Shown here: positions 36,693-49,860 of the stretch, piece after piece | Layout: every line of letters starts with the position of its first letter | Numbering within the stretch: the stretch's first letter is position 1 | From: Acanthochromis polyacanthus | Lineage: Eukaryota > Chordata > Actinopteri > Pomacentridae | NCBI RefSeq assembly: GCF_021347895.1 | Contig: NC_067121.1 | Coordinates: 17,619,962 to 17,683,961, forward strand | DNA: 64,000 nt | Reading direction: 5' to 3' | The notes under the pieces: generated by a model | The model's database searches: none | Told to the model about the DNA's origin: nothing | What the model saw: only the letters and a program-made list of their open reading frames with translations | Made by a program: the position numbers and the translations under genes

Positions 36693-39600
36693 ATACGTCA
36701 TGAAAAATCAAAATTTGGGCAAAAAGTCCAAAAATCACTTTGCACAAACTCTACACGTAATTTGTGTAACTTTTTGCAAGAATCTCCCCAAAAGAAATAC
36801 AATGTAAATATACAGTGCTAATATTTTGCCCCATCTCTGACACAACAACAAAAGCTTCGTCTCAGTTTCTGTTCATGTGTTGAGCAAACACAAGGGGCTC
36901 CATAGTGACCCAAGAGCAGCGTTTAAAGATGTTTTCTGGGTCACTGAAGCAGAACTCAACACTTCCTCCATTACATCACACTTTCAGTCCAACACTCAAA
37001 CACCTGTTAATAAAAAAGAAGGGCAGCAGGGCTGGTGTTTAGCTAAAACTAAAAGGTTTCTACCAACATGCCCGCACGCATGTGCACAAATACACAAACA
37101 TGCAGGGAAATTGAGGAAAGTTCTGTGCTTTGTGGTGTTGAATTACACACAAATGCAAACCATCATGTGTGCACATACACTGTGATTTATGGAAGAGTCA
37201 GACACTGCTGAGTGGGTGCATTGTTGATGACAAGAGCCCGTGAAGAAAGGACAGGCTTCCTGTCTGTGATCTTGTTGTTGTGGAGACAGCGGGCCCCAGT
37301 CTAAAAGATTATCCCAGATCCTTTGATCTTTAAGAGGGTAACCAAAGAGGATCCTTAAACTGCCACCATTTTCCACATGAATTAAACCACTGGCATAGTT
37401 TGGGAGTTTTTCTGTCAACAACTTTCATCTGACTTGATACTTGCAAGAAAAATGTCCTTTTTAAACTCTTAAACTTGTACTTTATAGGTCTTTGCAACAT
37501 TCATTTGAGGCAGGAAACATTTTATTGGATGAGGCAGATATCAGTGGGTGAAGTCAAAGAGCCACTCTTTTTTTGGACATGTTGTTTGCCTGGTAAGGGT
37601 GAACAGCCAAGAAGAACTGCATGAAGACAAACAGAGGTTGAGAGGCACAGAGGTTGTTCCGTTTTGTATGGTTGCTCCTTTTTTTAGGTTTTAAATGTGC
37701 ATTTTTTTCTTTTGCCTCGGTCATGACATGATGTCTTTGGGGCCACCATTCATGTATCTGGTCAGTTCTCGTGAATGCAGTATCTCAGCAGTGGCTTGGG
37801 GTAATTCTCCAAATTGGTAAATACATTAACTTGGGCTCAAGGATGATGTGATTAGGTTTTGGTAGTCAAAGGTCATTGCAAACCTAGAAAACACGCTCAA
37901 GAATTACTTTGCTAAATAAGACAAAAATTCATGCAAATGTCTTTTATTATCATTTATTTATTTATCATCTATCATTTATTATGCAGTCATTTCATTGTTC
38001 ATCACTATTGAATCCAAATAGTTTATTTGAAAAAATAGTTTCTTGCTGTCTCTTCTGAAGGATTAGCAGTTTAGGCATTTGTTATCGCAACACCGGAAGA
38101 ATGATTTAAGCCTTCGGTGCATTACGCCCCCTTCTTGAATTTCTACTTTTGACTGCCAGTTAAAGGTTAAAAGTCATCATCGTGATGACTTATAAAATTA
38201 ATTTGATCAACACTACATGCAGCAGGTCTGCCTCAAAGCATCTCCACTTCTCCTGCATCTTTTACAATCTCCAGTTAGACTCCATGTGTTGTCTACTTAA
38301 CTTGGCACCAGTAAATCAACATATATTTCTAAGATGTCAATGCACCTCTGTGCCAATGTCAGCAAGGCAAACTTTGTTATGTTTATTGTGTTGACAATAA
38401 AGTGATTTTGATCCAGCAGCTCATTTAAAATGTCTTAAATTACCCTGGCAGCAGGTTCAAACACCCAAAACTGCTGTCATGATTTGTCTTCATCTTTAAT
38501 AAACAAAATGACATTTCATTTTTCTGTGTATTCTCTGCTGGCTTTGATTGCCATCCAATCAAAACAGCAGGCTCCTTCCATTGTACTTAGCATCTAGCAT
38601 GTATTGCCGAGTCATTGTATTGTCCTGCTTTGGTTTGCTGTGTAAACAGTTATGTGGCATGCAGGATAAACACTTCATGTAATGTCAGCCTCACATAGAC
38701 AAGGATGAAGAGAGACCCACAGAGAAGAAATAGGGAGACAGAACGAAGATGGAAAGACTGTTTTTTCTGTCTGTTGGAAGACTTTCCCGGCATCATTTCA
38801 GGAGATCAGGTTAATCTCACTGTAATTTCCCTTCATGCCTGCTCAGAAACATTAAGGTCCCTGTTGACCAGTGACTTGAGGGAAATTCTTAATGTATGGT
38901 TTTATGTTTCGGTGGTTCTAGCCAAAGACGGAGCTGTGTAGGCTTCCTGCCAGACTCCATGGTGTCACATAAGGGTCATAAATCAAAACTATTATGAGGT
39001 TTGCGTAATGGCACAGTACAGGCAGTTATGGGGAGTCGTGGAGGAGATGGATTTGATTCAGCTTGTGTTCTGTCATGCTGCTGATGCTCGTGTGGTTGTT
39101 GGTGGCCTGGTGGTCAGACAGACTGTCCTTCAAACGCAGGACCGGCATAGAAAACCCACAGCGTCAGCGAATATTCAGCTCACTGAAATGTCTTTAAAGG
39201 AAACATCAACATGGAAAGCAGCCCACTGGTGATGTAGGGTGAATCCATTTTGCCATGTTTTGTATTTTTCTGACCAGATTAATTAGACCATGTCCTATTT
39301 TCAGGGCAGCTGATGATGCAGAAATAAATTCCTTTTTTTTTACACCTAATTATGCACATTTAAGGGTTCATCTTCCTTTCAGAAATTCAAGGAATAAGAG
39401 GCGGAGAAACTTGTTTTCTTCTTGGATTGAAGTCTCTGTCATTGGTGGAAAATGTTCTGCATTATTTTCATTTTGACAGTAATTTGGTGTTTAGCTTCAC
39501 TAATGGCACTCATCACTATAGTCACGAGTTACTTTGTAGATCAGTTGAGGAAAAGGCAATTTGTTTCTTTCAAACGTGAGACAGCTGAAAAAGTCTCACA

Positions 39601-40537
39601 TCCTGTTGCCTCTGTTTTAGCACTTTAACCTACGACATGGAAAATCTTTGGAGATATTACTTAGTAGATCAAGTTTTACATCTAAAATATATATAGATAT
39701 ATAGATTATGATACTACTTCTACTACAGCATCACTTCATCCACCTGCACAGAAGAGTCACATCAGTTCAGGCTTGTCCTTGGCATGATGTCTCATAGACA
39801 GCATTTAACAATATTAAAACTGTAGTAGACAGAAATCTAAAAATAGAAACCTAAACACCAGCCCTCTTCCTGCGGCTTTTCAAATCTCTCCCACCAGATG
39901 ACTGAACTTTGGACTGTGTTAGTATTTATTCTATCTCATCTGATCGGTGGAAAGCCCTGTGACTGTCTGGATTCTTCCATCACCAGCAAAATTTCATGCA
40001 GCCTGAAAACAGTGCTAGGAGGAGGTGCAAAAGTCTGGTGTCTGCCCACTGATGCCAAAAAAAGTACTGCCTACTTCCGCCTTACATATAATGTTTTTCT
40101 TCAATAAAAATTCTTTCATTGTCCACAACTTTGTCAGAATCTGTCTTATGACTCTCATGAATTTGATTCACATGTTTTTGTGATGATAGATCTTTTTTAT
40201 TGTGGATTGTTGCAGACATTTCTTGACAAAAATGCTTGCTGGTCACCACGGATATTAATCATTTTCTTTTGACAACAGCTACACGAATACTGTAATCAGG
40301 TTAAATTTATGAGCATTTATAAGTGTCTTTAGTGGATTTGTTCTGTGGTATGGGAAAATGTTTTTAGCTGCTGGTTTTGATCCGGCAAAGTTAACAGACA
40401 CCATCACAGAAATGCTAAATGAAAAAACATTGGGAACACTAACTTGTGTCTGATATGAAGAATGGCAGTTTTAAGCATTTTCACATTTTTATAGCTTTTA
40501 TTTTAAAACTCCAAGCTTTAAAGACATAAACAAAAAA
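36693..40537. other. Unassigned intergenic sequence
   Basis: No gene recognised. A segment near 38390 (TTGACAATAAAGTGATTTTG) resembles the tail of fish retroelements. Frames such as 36877-37185 and 39008-39232 lack domains. Confidence 0.4.
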
Positions 40538-41186
40538 TGCACTCAGAGAGTGCAGTGCTCCTCCAAGGCTCTTCATTCCCCCATATAGCATTGTCAGAAA
40601 TGCAGCATTTTTTTTTTTTGCATAAATGAAGCATTTCTTTATTAGTTATGATCAGAAATCAAAGCAACATAGAATTTGGACATTTAATACAGCTGTACCC
40701 ACAAACAAAATGACCTTGCGGTGAGCACAGGTGTGTGTTATGCATGTGTATGTTATGTATGGATATCGAATTGCGTGACCTAAATATGTAGCGAGTGGCG
40801 GGAACTGATGGGACTCGGAAACACCCCCACAATTTAATCAGTTGTTCCTTGTATCATTTTCAATGGATAAGTCCTGATAAGTCTGCAGCGATCAATTTGT
40901 AGCAATCGCAATCATGTGATCATCAGCAGGCAGCTGATGTAGCGTTCTCTTGTTGTCATAATTACAGTGACACCGTGCAGCTATCTCGCAAAGATACAGA
41001 AATCTTTAACAAATCTGTGGATCCAGACTGTCAGCCGCATCACTGCCAAAATCTAGTCACTTCGTCCTTGTGTCATTTCTAATCTTCCCTAAAAATGTCA
41101 TCGAAATCTGTTAGCCTGTTTTCGAGTAATGTTGCAAAAAGACAAACAGATGGACAGACAGACAAGCATTGCTTGGCGGAGTAAAA
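40538..41186 (-). repeat. CGCCAAGG-family repeat, copy 3 (long subfamily)
   Basis: Reverse-strand copy of about 650 bp. On the + strand it begins ACTCAGAGAGTGCAGTGCTC and ends GCTTGGCGGAGTAAAA. The first 330 bp hold a segment (TATGCATGTGTATGTTATG; GCATTGTCAGAAATGCAG) shared only with copy 6. Confidence 0.85.
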
Positions 41187-41217
41187 ATACATTAAAAACA
41201 CCATGTGGTATCTTCAG

Positions 41218-41260
41218 ATGGTGGCATGGTGGTTCAGTGGTTAGCCCGAGCTAGCACAAT
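41218..41260 (+). repeat. Fragment of tRNA-like interspersed repeat
   Basis: GGTGGCATGGTGGTTCAGTG followed by GTTAGC matches the head of the repeat seen antisense at 16596-16805. Only about 40 bp is recognisable. Confidence 0.5.
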
Positions 41261-43014
41261 CAAGTCTCTCAAAACTGGAACAAGGGCATTTTCAGGTTTC
41301 CGAAATCAAGACACAATGTTCAATTGTGCAAACACAAAAATAGGATCCTTCAAAATCCAATCATAACTGGACTACTCAAATCCATGTAAACACAGTCGTG
41401 TAGATCTAATTAGAACTGGATAACATGCCAGGATAGCAGCCCCTTCAAGCTGCTCACACCAAAAACAATGTTTCCCAACATTCTTTCTGAATATTGATTA
41501 TACTCATTTAAATTTCCTTCCTGAAGACCAACAAAGTTTTTAATCCTTGTTTGTTCATTCTACTAGATTTTCTTTTGCGATATCCAGGTATCACTGTACA
41601 CAGCCTGGGGCCAAAACTAGAATATACATGAATGCAGATGATTTAATGTTTTGTCTGGCACAAACCTGTTAAATCATAGTTGTCATTTGTTGTAAGTGAA
41701 CATTCTCAGTTCGTATCTGTGCCTTTATTAATCTCTGGTGTTTTCTGTTGATTGTAATGCTAGTTATCCCTCTCTGTCTGCTTTGCTGCAGGTATCTTTA
41801 CACTTAACTTGGATGACATGGAGGTAGCCCCCATCTCTTTAGCCTTGCTCCCATCTTCTCTTTCTCTCTCTCTGTGTCTCTTGCTCTCTCTTTATTTATA
41901 TATATATGCCTCTTCACCACAAGCCAGTCCAAAGAACATCTGGTTCCTCTTGGGCTTGTGGTCACAACACTGAGAGAGTGCCACATCAAAGCTCCTTCCA
42001 TCTAACCCACAGGGAAGAGAGGAGAGTGAAGAGGGAGGAAGAAGAAGAGAGAAAATCTGGGAGAAATTCTGTTTCACTCACACACCGCTAATCTGTCTTT
42101 GCTCATGGAAAAATTGCAGCGCACATCAGTGGTGTTGCGTTGAGACTCCATCAATCTCCATGCCCTGACCACTTCACTGACACAGATAGTCTGAGTTTGG
42201 CTCCCACACTTATCTCACTCATCTTTTTCACTGCTTCACAGGCTTTGGTGAGACATTTTAAGCTCTAAAGTTTGTCAGTTTCTATTGTATTAGTGTTGCA
42301 TGGTGTTTATATATTTATGCCATTGAAACTGTGATGTCAAAACTTAACCTCACCCTCTGTTTTTGTGTGTGAAAGAAATTGCCAAACAAATCTTTGCTGT
42401 AAAGAAGACCCTCAGTGATAAAAAAAAAAAAAAAAAACACCTCTTAATGCCTTTCCTGATGTCAGGCTCAGCACATACACACACAAACTCAAAGGAGATC
42501 AAATGCTGAGGCACGTTTTGAAATGCGACCCTCCAGCAATTTCCCTGTCAGTCAAAGGCACAAAGCACTAACGTGAGTGTACCTGCCTCTTCCTGCTGCT
42601 CTCTGTATCCAGCAGCTTAGTTCTCAGTCACACACAGTTTTCACTCTGCTCAGACATGTTTTGACAATTGATGTGAATGATAATGAATTGCTGTTCAGCT
42701 ACATTTAGTGTCTGTCTTTAGCGGCTGTCCAAACCACAAACAGATGAAAATAATGTGAGTCAGGAGGGTGGAAGGTTGGTGAGCTGGGTTGGATAGTGGT
42801 GTAGAGGTTATTGATTCAGACCTGCTAGTGCTGCCGGACAAGAACACCTACATATCTTCTGCTTACCAGCAGAGATGGGTATCTCTAAGAAGTGTTCTGT
42901 TTTTTTGTACAAGCTTGTAATGTACAAGCCCTGTCTCCAAAAAATGATGTTCATATACCACTGCTGTATTCTCAGTTACATTTTGAGGAATTTTCTCCCA
43001 GCTTTTGTTAGTGA
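41261..43014. other. Unassigned intergenic sequence
   Basis: No gene recognised. It contains a CT-rich run (41850-41895) and an A17 run at 42421-42437. Confidence 0.45.
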
Positions 43015-43016
43015 TA

Positions 43017-44203
43017 CACCGATCAGGCATAACATTATGGCCATTTGCCTAATATCGTTTTGGTCCCCTTTATACTGCCAAAATAGCCTTAAGCCATCGA
43101 GGCATGGACTCCTCTAGGCCCCTGATGGTGTGCTGTGTTTTTTGGCACCAAGATGTTAGCAGAAGATCCTTTAAGTCTTGGAAGTTGCAAGGTGGGGCCT
43201 CCATCGATCAAACTTGCTTGTTCAGCACATCCCACAGACGTTTGATTGACTTGAGTTCTGGAGAATATAAAGGCCAGGTCAACGCCTCAAACTCGTTGTT
43301 GTGCTCCTCAAACCATACCTGAACCATTTTTGCTTTGTGGCACAGTGTATTATCCTGCTGAAAGAGGCCACAGCCATGAGGGAATATCGTTTCCATGAAA
43401 GGGCGTACATGGTCTGCAGCAACACTTAGGTAGTTGGTACGTGTCAAAGTAACATCCACATGGATGGCAGGACCCAAGGTTCCCTGGCAGAACATTGCTT
43501 GCTAACTTGCTTTCTACCCATAGTGCATCCTGGTGCCATGTGTTCCCCAGGTAAGTCGCACACCCAGCCATCCATGTTATGTAAAAGAAAACATGACTCC
43601 TCAGACCAGGCCACCTTCTTCCATTGCTCCGTGGTCCAGTTCTGATGCTTACGTGCCCATTGTTGGAGCTTTCAGTGGTGCACAGGGGTCAGCATGGGCA
43701 CACTGACTGGTCTGCAGCTATGCAGCCCCATACACAACAAACTGTGATGTTCTGTGCATTCTGACACCTTTCTATCAGGACCAGCATTAACTTCTTCAGG
43801 AATCTGAGCAACAGTAGCTCGTCTGTTGGATGAAACCACAAGGGCCAGCCTTCATTCTCCACATGCATCAATGAGCTTTGGCCGCCCATGACCCTGTCAC
43901 CAGTTCCTTCCTTAGACCATTTTTGACAGATGCTGATCACTGCAAACCAGGAACACCCCACAAGAGCTGCAGTTTTGGAGATGCTATGACCCAGTAGTTT
44001 TACCATCTGATAATTTGGTCCTTGATAAATTGTCTCAAATCCTTATCTTGGCCATTTTTCCTGCTTCTAACACATCAACTTTGAGGAGAAAATGTTCACT
44101 TGCTGCCTAATATATCCAGCCCACTAACAGGTGCCATGATGAAGAGATAATCAGTGTCATGTACTTTACCTGCCAGTGGTCATAATGTTATGCCTGACTG
44201 GTG
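43017..44203 (-). mobile_element. Tc1-like transposon with both ends, copy E
   Basis: The left end CACCGATCAGGCATAACATT and right end AATGTTATGCCTGACTGGTG are inverted repeats, with TA on both outer sides (43015-43016 and 44204-44205). At 1187 bp it is close to full length for the family. The broken transposase is on the - strand. This is the most complete DNA transposon in the window. Confidence 0.93.
43208..44006 (-). pseudogene. Tc1 transposase pseudogene of copy E
   Basis: The N-terminal part is in one frame (LGHSISKTAALVGCS, a helix-turn-helix, with WSKEGTGD) at about 43850-44006. The catalytic part is in others, including GNTWHQDALW near 43540 and HVDVTLTRTNYLSVAADHV and GCGLFQQDN (second catalytic Asp) at 43340-43480, then the C-terminus SPELKSIKRLWDVL. 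Frameshifts and a deletion between the DNA-binding and catalytic parts make it inactive. Confidence 0.9.
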
Positions 44204-44205
44204 TA

Positions 44206-45599
44206 TATCTCAAATGAATTTGTGGTGCATTTTTTTTGACTCTGCTGCTTTAAAGATGCGATGATGACCATCATCAATGTGTGTGTCAAAAACTAAAAGA
44301 AGGTCTAATAATTAAACAGTGATGGCATGAACTTTATTTTTGCTCCCTCTGACTACTTCATCTCTCTCTTTTTGAACAATCCTGTTGTTCCTTCTCATCA
44401 GTGAGATGTCTGCTTTTCAAGCCACCTGTTAGCAGAATGTTCTGGATGTACAGGAAGTGTTTCACAGCTTGCCATTCCTCCTCTTTAGTCTGGCCACAAC
44501 TGAGATTCATGTGCTACAACTTTTAGTCTATACAGTGGTCACACAAATCACAAAAGACATTCATAGTGCCGCACTCTCATTTCAACACTGACAGCAACAA
44601 ATGTGTAAAAAAAAAAAAAAACGGAAAAAATGCAATATGAAGTTTAAAGAATGAAGGAGAAGTTCAAACTCTCACACCTTGTCACAGCAATGTTGAGAAA
44701 CTGAATCTACCTCTAACCCTCTGACAAACATTTGTAATGTACGCCTTTTGATGCTTTTCATCTTTTCAACATTCTAGCACCAAAACAGATGTTTTTAAAT
44801 AGTCATTAAATGAATTCACTGTGTTCATCTATGGTTGTAGTCGTGTCTTTAGCATAAACGCCTGCTAGCAGTAATCACTGCAGCTCTCACTGGACGGTGA
44901 CCTGTGCTTCCTCAGCCTGCTTCATACCGAGTCAGCCCGTGTTCACCAAAGCAACTGTCAGAGAAGGCTAGAGGCCCCTGGATGGGCCAGAGGCCACTAA
45001 AACCACAAGAATCCCGACTCTGGCATTGCAGACCAACAGCATACGCCTCTTTTAGTTGGGTTTAAGAGGAGAGACGGTCATGCTGCATCATGGGTTTCAG
45101 TAGCTTTTGAGGATTTTATCTTTTAGTGGTGTGATCTTGTAATAAAGCTTCTCCTCTGATTTCATATGGTTGTTTTTCTTGGTTCAGATGGAGCCACTTG
45201 CTGCAGCACATTCTTGTTGGCCATGAAAAACAATCTCAGCAGTCTTGAAAATGACCCAAGGTATAACAATCCATCACAAAATGACATGACAGGTTATAGG
45301 TTCTGTCAGTGTTTCAGTTTTATCATTATTCTTCTGTGGTGTGTGGAGTGTTTTCATATCAGTGCTGCATTGCATTACGCTCTGCTTACTGCCATTCACC
45401 TCAAACCTGGAGGATGACCTGAACATCTCCAGGAGGAACTAACTGTTCAAAAGCCTGTGCCCTCAGAAATATTACCGTAACATGTTTCTTCCTGTGGGAG
45501 GACAGTTTATTTCAAACTATTGGAAACTGTACATGAAGTAACTGTGTCTCTTGAGTCTCAGCACCTCCTTCCTCTCTTAATTATTCCTGGGTTTGTTTT
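44206..45599. other. Unassigned intergenic sequence
   Basis: No gene recognised. An A14 run lies near 44608. Confidence 0.45.
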
Positions 45600-46013
45600 A
45601 TTACGCCGTCAAGGAATACAGTGGAGTAATGCAACAATCGGCATTGGTTTGTCAGTTTGTCTGTTAGCAACATTACTCAAAAACAGACTAATGGATTTGG
45701 ATGAAACTTCCAGGGAAGATCAGAAATGACACAAGGACCAAGTGATTAAATTTTGGCAGTGATGTGGCTTATAGTCTGGATCGACAGATTTGTTAAAGAT
45801 TTCTGTATCATTGCAAGGGAGCAGCACGGCATCACTGTAACTATGACAACAAGTGAACACTAGCTGCCTGCTGATGCTCGCGTGACTGCGATCCAACTAC
45901 AAATCCATCACTGCGAACCAAACATTTTTTAAAGCTTTCATCAATAGGAAATCATACAACAATTGAGCAGTCTTGGCGGAGTTCTGCACTCTCTGAGTGC
46001 TTTTCTTGTTATA
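45600..46013 (+). repeat. CGCCAAGG-family repeat, copy 4 (short subfamily)
   Basis: Starts ATTACGCCGTCAAGGAATAC and ends CAGTCTTGGCGGAGTTCTGC, then the CTCTGAGTG...TTCTTGTT tail. It aligns along its length with copy 2 (GAAATGACACAAGGACCAAG; TTAAAGATTTCTGTATCA). Confidence 0.85.
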
Positions 46014-48859
46014 TTTGTTTTCAGGGACAGTTTATCGGTGACCCTGCAGGCCGCATTATTGCAGAGAAGTTCTACACAATGGAATTCTCTCATTGCACAT
46101 GGGAGTATTTACCAAGTCAGCACAGATGAGAAGACCCACCTCCCCTCCACTTCTGCCTTCTCTGTCTCTGCTTCCCGCTCCCTGTCTGGATTGATTTAAC
46201 TGTACTGTTGCAACTGTCTCTGCAGCAGCAGATGGCGGCCATATTGAAAGTAAACTTGGAGCCAGGCCTTTTTTTCTCTCGCTCTGGGCTACCTCACATG
46301 TTTGACTCATTGTTGAGCTGCTGAATATTTCTGTTGGAAAAATTCACGCACACAAGTGATGAATCACAGTCATCCTTTTGCACTTGAGAAGAATAAGGGT
46401 TAAATAGTGTCTCATGAAAACCTTTCATGCATTTTATCCCTGGGTGGGTGGACTGCAAGACAGATATGGAAAAAGGCCACATTTTTTCAGAAAAACTAAC
46501 ACCTATAGACACTTAATATCACAGAATAAAATATTGTACATGTAGATTCCAAGTTTTTAAAAATTTAAAGAAACTTTTTTCTGACTTAGGGCATTCTAAC
46601 TTCATCACACATCACACTGCTCAGAGGATACGTTGAGCTCTTTCTCCTTGGTTGCACTGTCTCCATTGAAGTACAGGACTTTATCTTGCAGTGAAAAATT
46701 AGCCCACAGTGTGAAAAATGTGACAGGAGGGGGGAAAAAAGGCCCAGAATCTGCTTGGAGATTAAATGATAAAAAAGGTGGGAAATACCCACATTATTCA
46801 CAGTTTTTCATTGATCAATAAGAGATTTACACTGAGTTTAATAATCAGACCTGAGACTCCATGTTTATTATGGCATTACAGTTCCACTAAGTGGCAGTAG
46901 TCTGTGTCTACTTTATTATTAACACCTTAAATTTAAATTCTTAAAAATTAACCACACATATTTGGTATAATTAGAAACTATTATTTACTATTATTAATAG
47001 TTTAACAATGATATGAAAACTACGTGTATTTAAAATAAAATCCTAGCCAAAGTTTGGCTGCAGTAGGACTTTGCTTGACCCCAAATACATAACCTCCTTT
47101 GTCCTCATATACAGTAACAGACAATTATCAGCTAAACAATTAAAGTCTCATAACTCAATGTGAGTTCTGTGCTCATTGTGCACCACTCCCTTTTCATTCT
47201 GCCTTTTACAGCTCCCTTCAGAAATGACACAAACGTCTGCTGGGATGCACAAAGAAAGCGCATAACAGAAAACAGCACAGACATCCAGTTCTTCAGAACA
47301 TGGTCTTAATTAGAAGCAGAGAGACAGCAACTTTGAAATGTCCCCACTCACATTCATCTGCGCTGACATGTTTAGTGACACTGATGATAGAAGCTTAATG
47401 CAAAAAACATGTTAAAGAAGAAAATCATGGTGGTATACAGAGAGGAGAACGAGCTTTAGACTTCACATCACTTCTTAAAGGAAGGTACAGGTACAGGATT
47501 TCAGTGGTTTTACTGTCCCACTGAGCCTTTGGACAATCAAAGGAGCCTTACTTCCACCTCACATAGATCACATTCCTGCAGCAACACAATGAGGGTGCAG
47601 TGATGCTTTGATTAGCCACACAAGGCAACACAGGAGTCAACACACCAGAACAAACCTCCTCGGTCTCACCTCCCTGCCTCCAGCCTCTCCTCTATACAAC
47701 CTTCTCATTAATACCCCTTCCGGATGTACTCTAAATCTCATCACTCTGTTCGGTGCCGCTTTTCCTTGAAGACGTTTCCGGATCCTGAGAAAAGCAGGAA
47801 TTTAGAGAGAGAGAAGAAGGCCGGGAATCACTCTCCCAGAGAGTGGGTCCAGGATTAGAGGGAAAAAGGGCAAACACTGTGGAGCATACCAAGGGAGGCC
47901 GCAGTGAGTGTCCAGACTCCAAACAATAGAAATTAATTAGAACTCCCTCTGTGGGGCATTGCTCTACTGATTAAGGATTGGAGGATTATTGGATAAGCAC
48001 ATGAAACACGGATTTTCTATAAGATGGGGCCTCCTTCAGTATGACTTTTCATTGTATGTTAAAGCACAGATACAAACTTTGCAGTGCGAAAAAAATGTTT
48101 TGCACCTCAAAGCAAGCTGACGTAGAGTATCAAAATACACTATTTCAATTTTGAAATTAGTAGAAACAGAACTCAGTCACAAGACAAAGCCTGCAAAACT
48201 ACTTTTAACTTTTAATACTGGAAAAAATATCATAATATTTAGAATGATGCTCAGAAACTAAATAACAGAAAAATCTGAACATTTCTATTATAAACCCTAA
48301 CCTTCACATATTTATTGGTTTTAGAATCCAATTGTGAGGATTTGCTGCTTTTTGGAATTACCATGTTTGACTTGGAATTGTGAGAAATATCTCTTAGTAC
48401 TTTGCAACATTTTCTGGACTGATAATTAGTCAGAAAACTGATCTATAGATTAGGGCCCCATCCATAGTAATAATCTGCAAAACAAACATCATTTGGGCCT
48501 CTCACTACATAAACATAGTACAAAAATTAAACTATTATCAAAGTTAAGTTATTGATTAATTCCTTGTTGTAGCGATGCTTCTTGGCAGTAAATCTTATAC
48601 TGTTGAAAAGCCTGTTTATTTCCCTTTTAAATGGTGACACATTTGTGAGGAACACGCGTTTGTGTGATGAGCAGCAAAACTAAGTGTGTGGGTTGTGCTC
48701 ATGAAAAAGTGTCAGATGTCCTCTGCCAATGCCAAATAGCTTATTTTGCTGTTGCTATTGACTCTTGTTTTGAGCTTCTGGTACTCACAGGTGCTGCCAA
48801 TCAGGTGAGGCCTATCACCTAAGAGCATGGGCCTGCTGTGGTGGTCAATTGGTGTCCGC
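46014..48859. other. Unassigned intergenic sequence
   Basis: No gene recognised. 47180-47960 is of mixed composition, apparently repeat-free, and contains AACAATAG and AATTAATTAG words near 47925. It is a candidate for conserved non-coding DNA only. Confidence 0.4.
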
Positions 48860-49860
48860 TCCAAGAATCGGTATGCTACACTTGACTGATCTGGATAGGA
48901 CCTGTGTGGTAGGGCAACTTCCAGCGGGTGTTTTGCAACATCAACCAAAGACCAAATTCCATATAATGGGAGATGTCAGAGACCTAAGAAGACAGCACTC
49001 CAAGAAGACCATTCCCTCATCCTGTCAGCACCTGGGCATTCTTCTACAGATTTGCTGTCAAAGTTTGCTCAGACAATCTGGAAAAGAATTGCACACAGCC
49101 AATCTCCAGTCTCATAGGGCTGCCATGGCCTTCCATGACTGTCTGGAGTATGTTTAATGTCAGAGCCGTACATCATAAGAGTAAACTATGAGTCAGTTTT
49201 CAATGTTAGCTTATACTTTGTTTGGTTCACATATCCTGTCATGCATGTATCCAAATGTGTGTTGTGTTTTCCTTGCTTTCCCACCCCTCCCTCTTCTCCC
49301 ATCCCTCCCCCTTGCCCTCCTCTGTCCCTCTCAACCCGCCCGGCCAGCAGGCAGATGGGTCCCCCCTATATAGAGCCGGGTTCTGCTCGAGGTTTCTTCC
49401 CTGTTAAAAGGGTGTTTTCCTTGCCACTGTCGCCTTTGGGCTTGCTCTGGGGGTCAGGCATATGGGTTCTGTAAAGCGTCTTGAGACGATTTGATTGTAA
49501 TTGACACTATATAAATAAAATTGAATTGAATTGAATTGAATTGTCTTCTACCGTCAGGCCCGTTTGCTCTGCTGTCAGCAACACTTGCAGTGGAACCTGA
49601 ACATGTGGCAGAACTTTATGTTCAGCGATGAATCCAGATTCTGCCTACAGCAGTTGGATTGTAGGTCAAAGTGTGGAGGAGATGTGGAGAAGATGTGGAG
49701 AACACTATGCTGATTGCTGCACCCATAGCGTAACATCTTTTAGTGGAGATGGTGTGGGGCAGCAGGTTCTTCAGTTTAATGTGGTACAGGAATTCACATA
49801 CTTGGAGATACAAATTGTTCCAAAAAAAGGAAAATTCTGCCCATGCTAATTATGGACTAG
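48860..49860 (+). mobile_element. Decayed Tc1-like transposon, copy F, split by a LINE tail
   Basis: A degenerate transposase lies on both sides of a retroelement fragment. The left part (48950-49156) holds the DNA-binding region in a frame ending AMAFHDCLEYV. The right part (49560-49790) holds FMFSDESRFCLQQLD with the first catalytic Asp, followed by frame breaks. It belongs to a different family from copies A-E. Outer ends were not resolved. Confidence 0.7.
49160..49543 (+). mobile_element. Non-LTR retrotransposon 3' end inserted in Tc1 copy F
   Basis: Contains GGTTCTGCTCGAGGTTTCTT, TTCCTTGCCACTGTCGCC and CACTATATAAATAAAATTGA, then an (ATTGA)n tail ending at 49543. This is the 3' terminal region of an abundant fish LINE (probably the L2/CR1-like group). 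Only the non-coding tail is present, as expected of a 5'-truncated insertion. The left limit is approximate. Confidence 0.75.
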
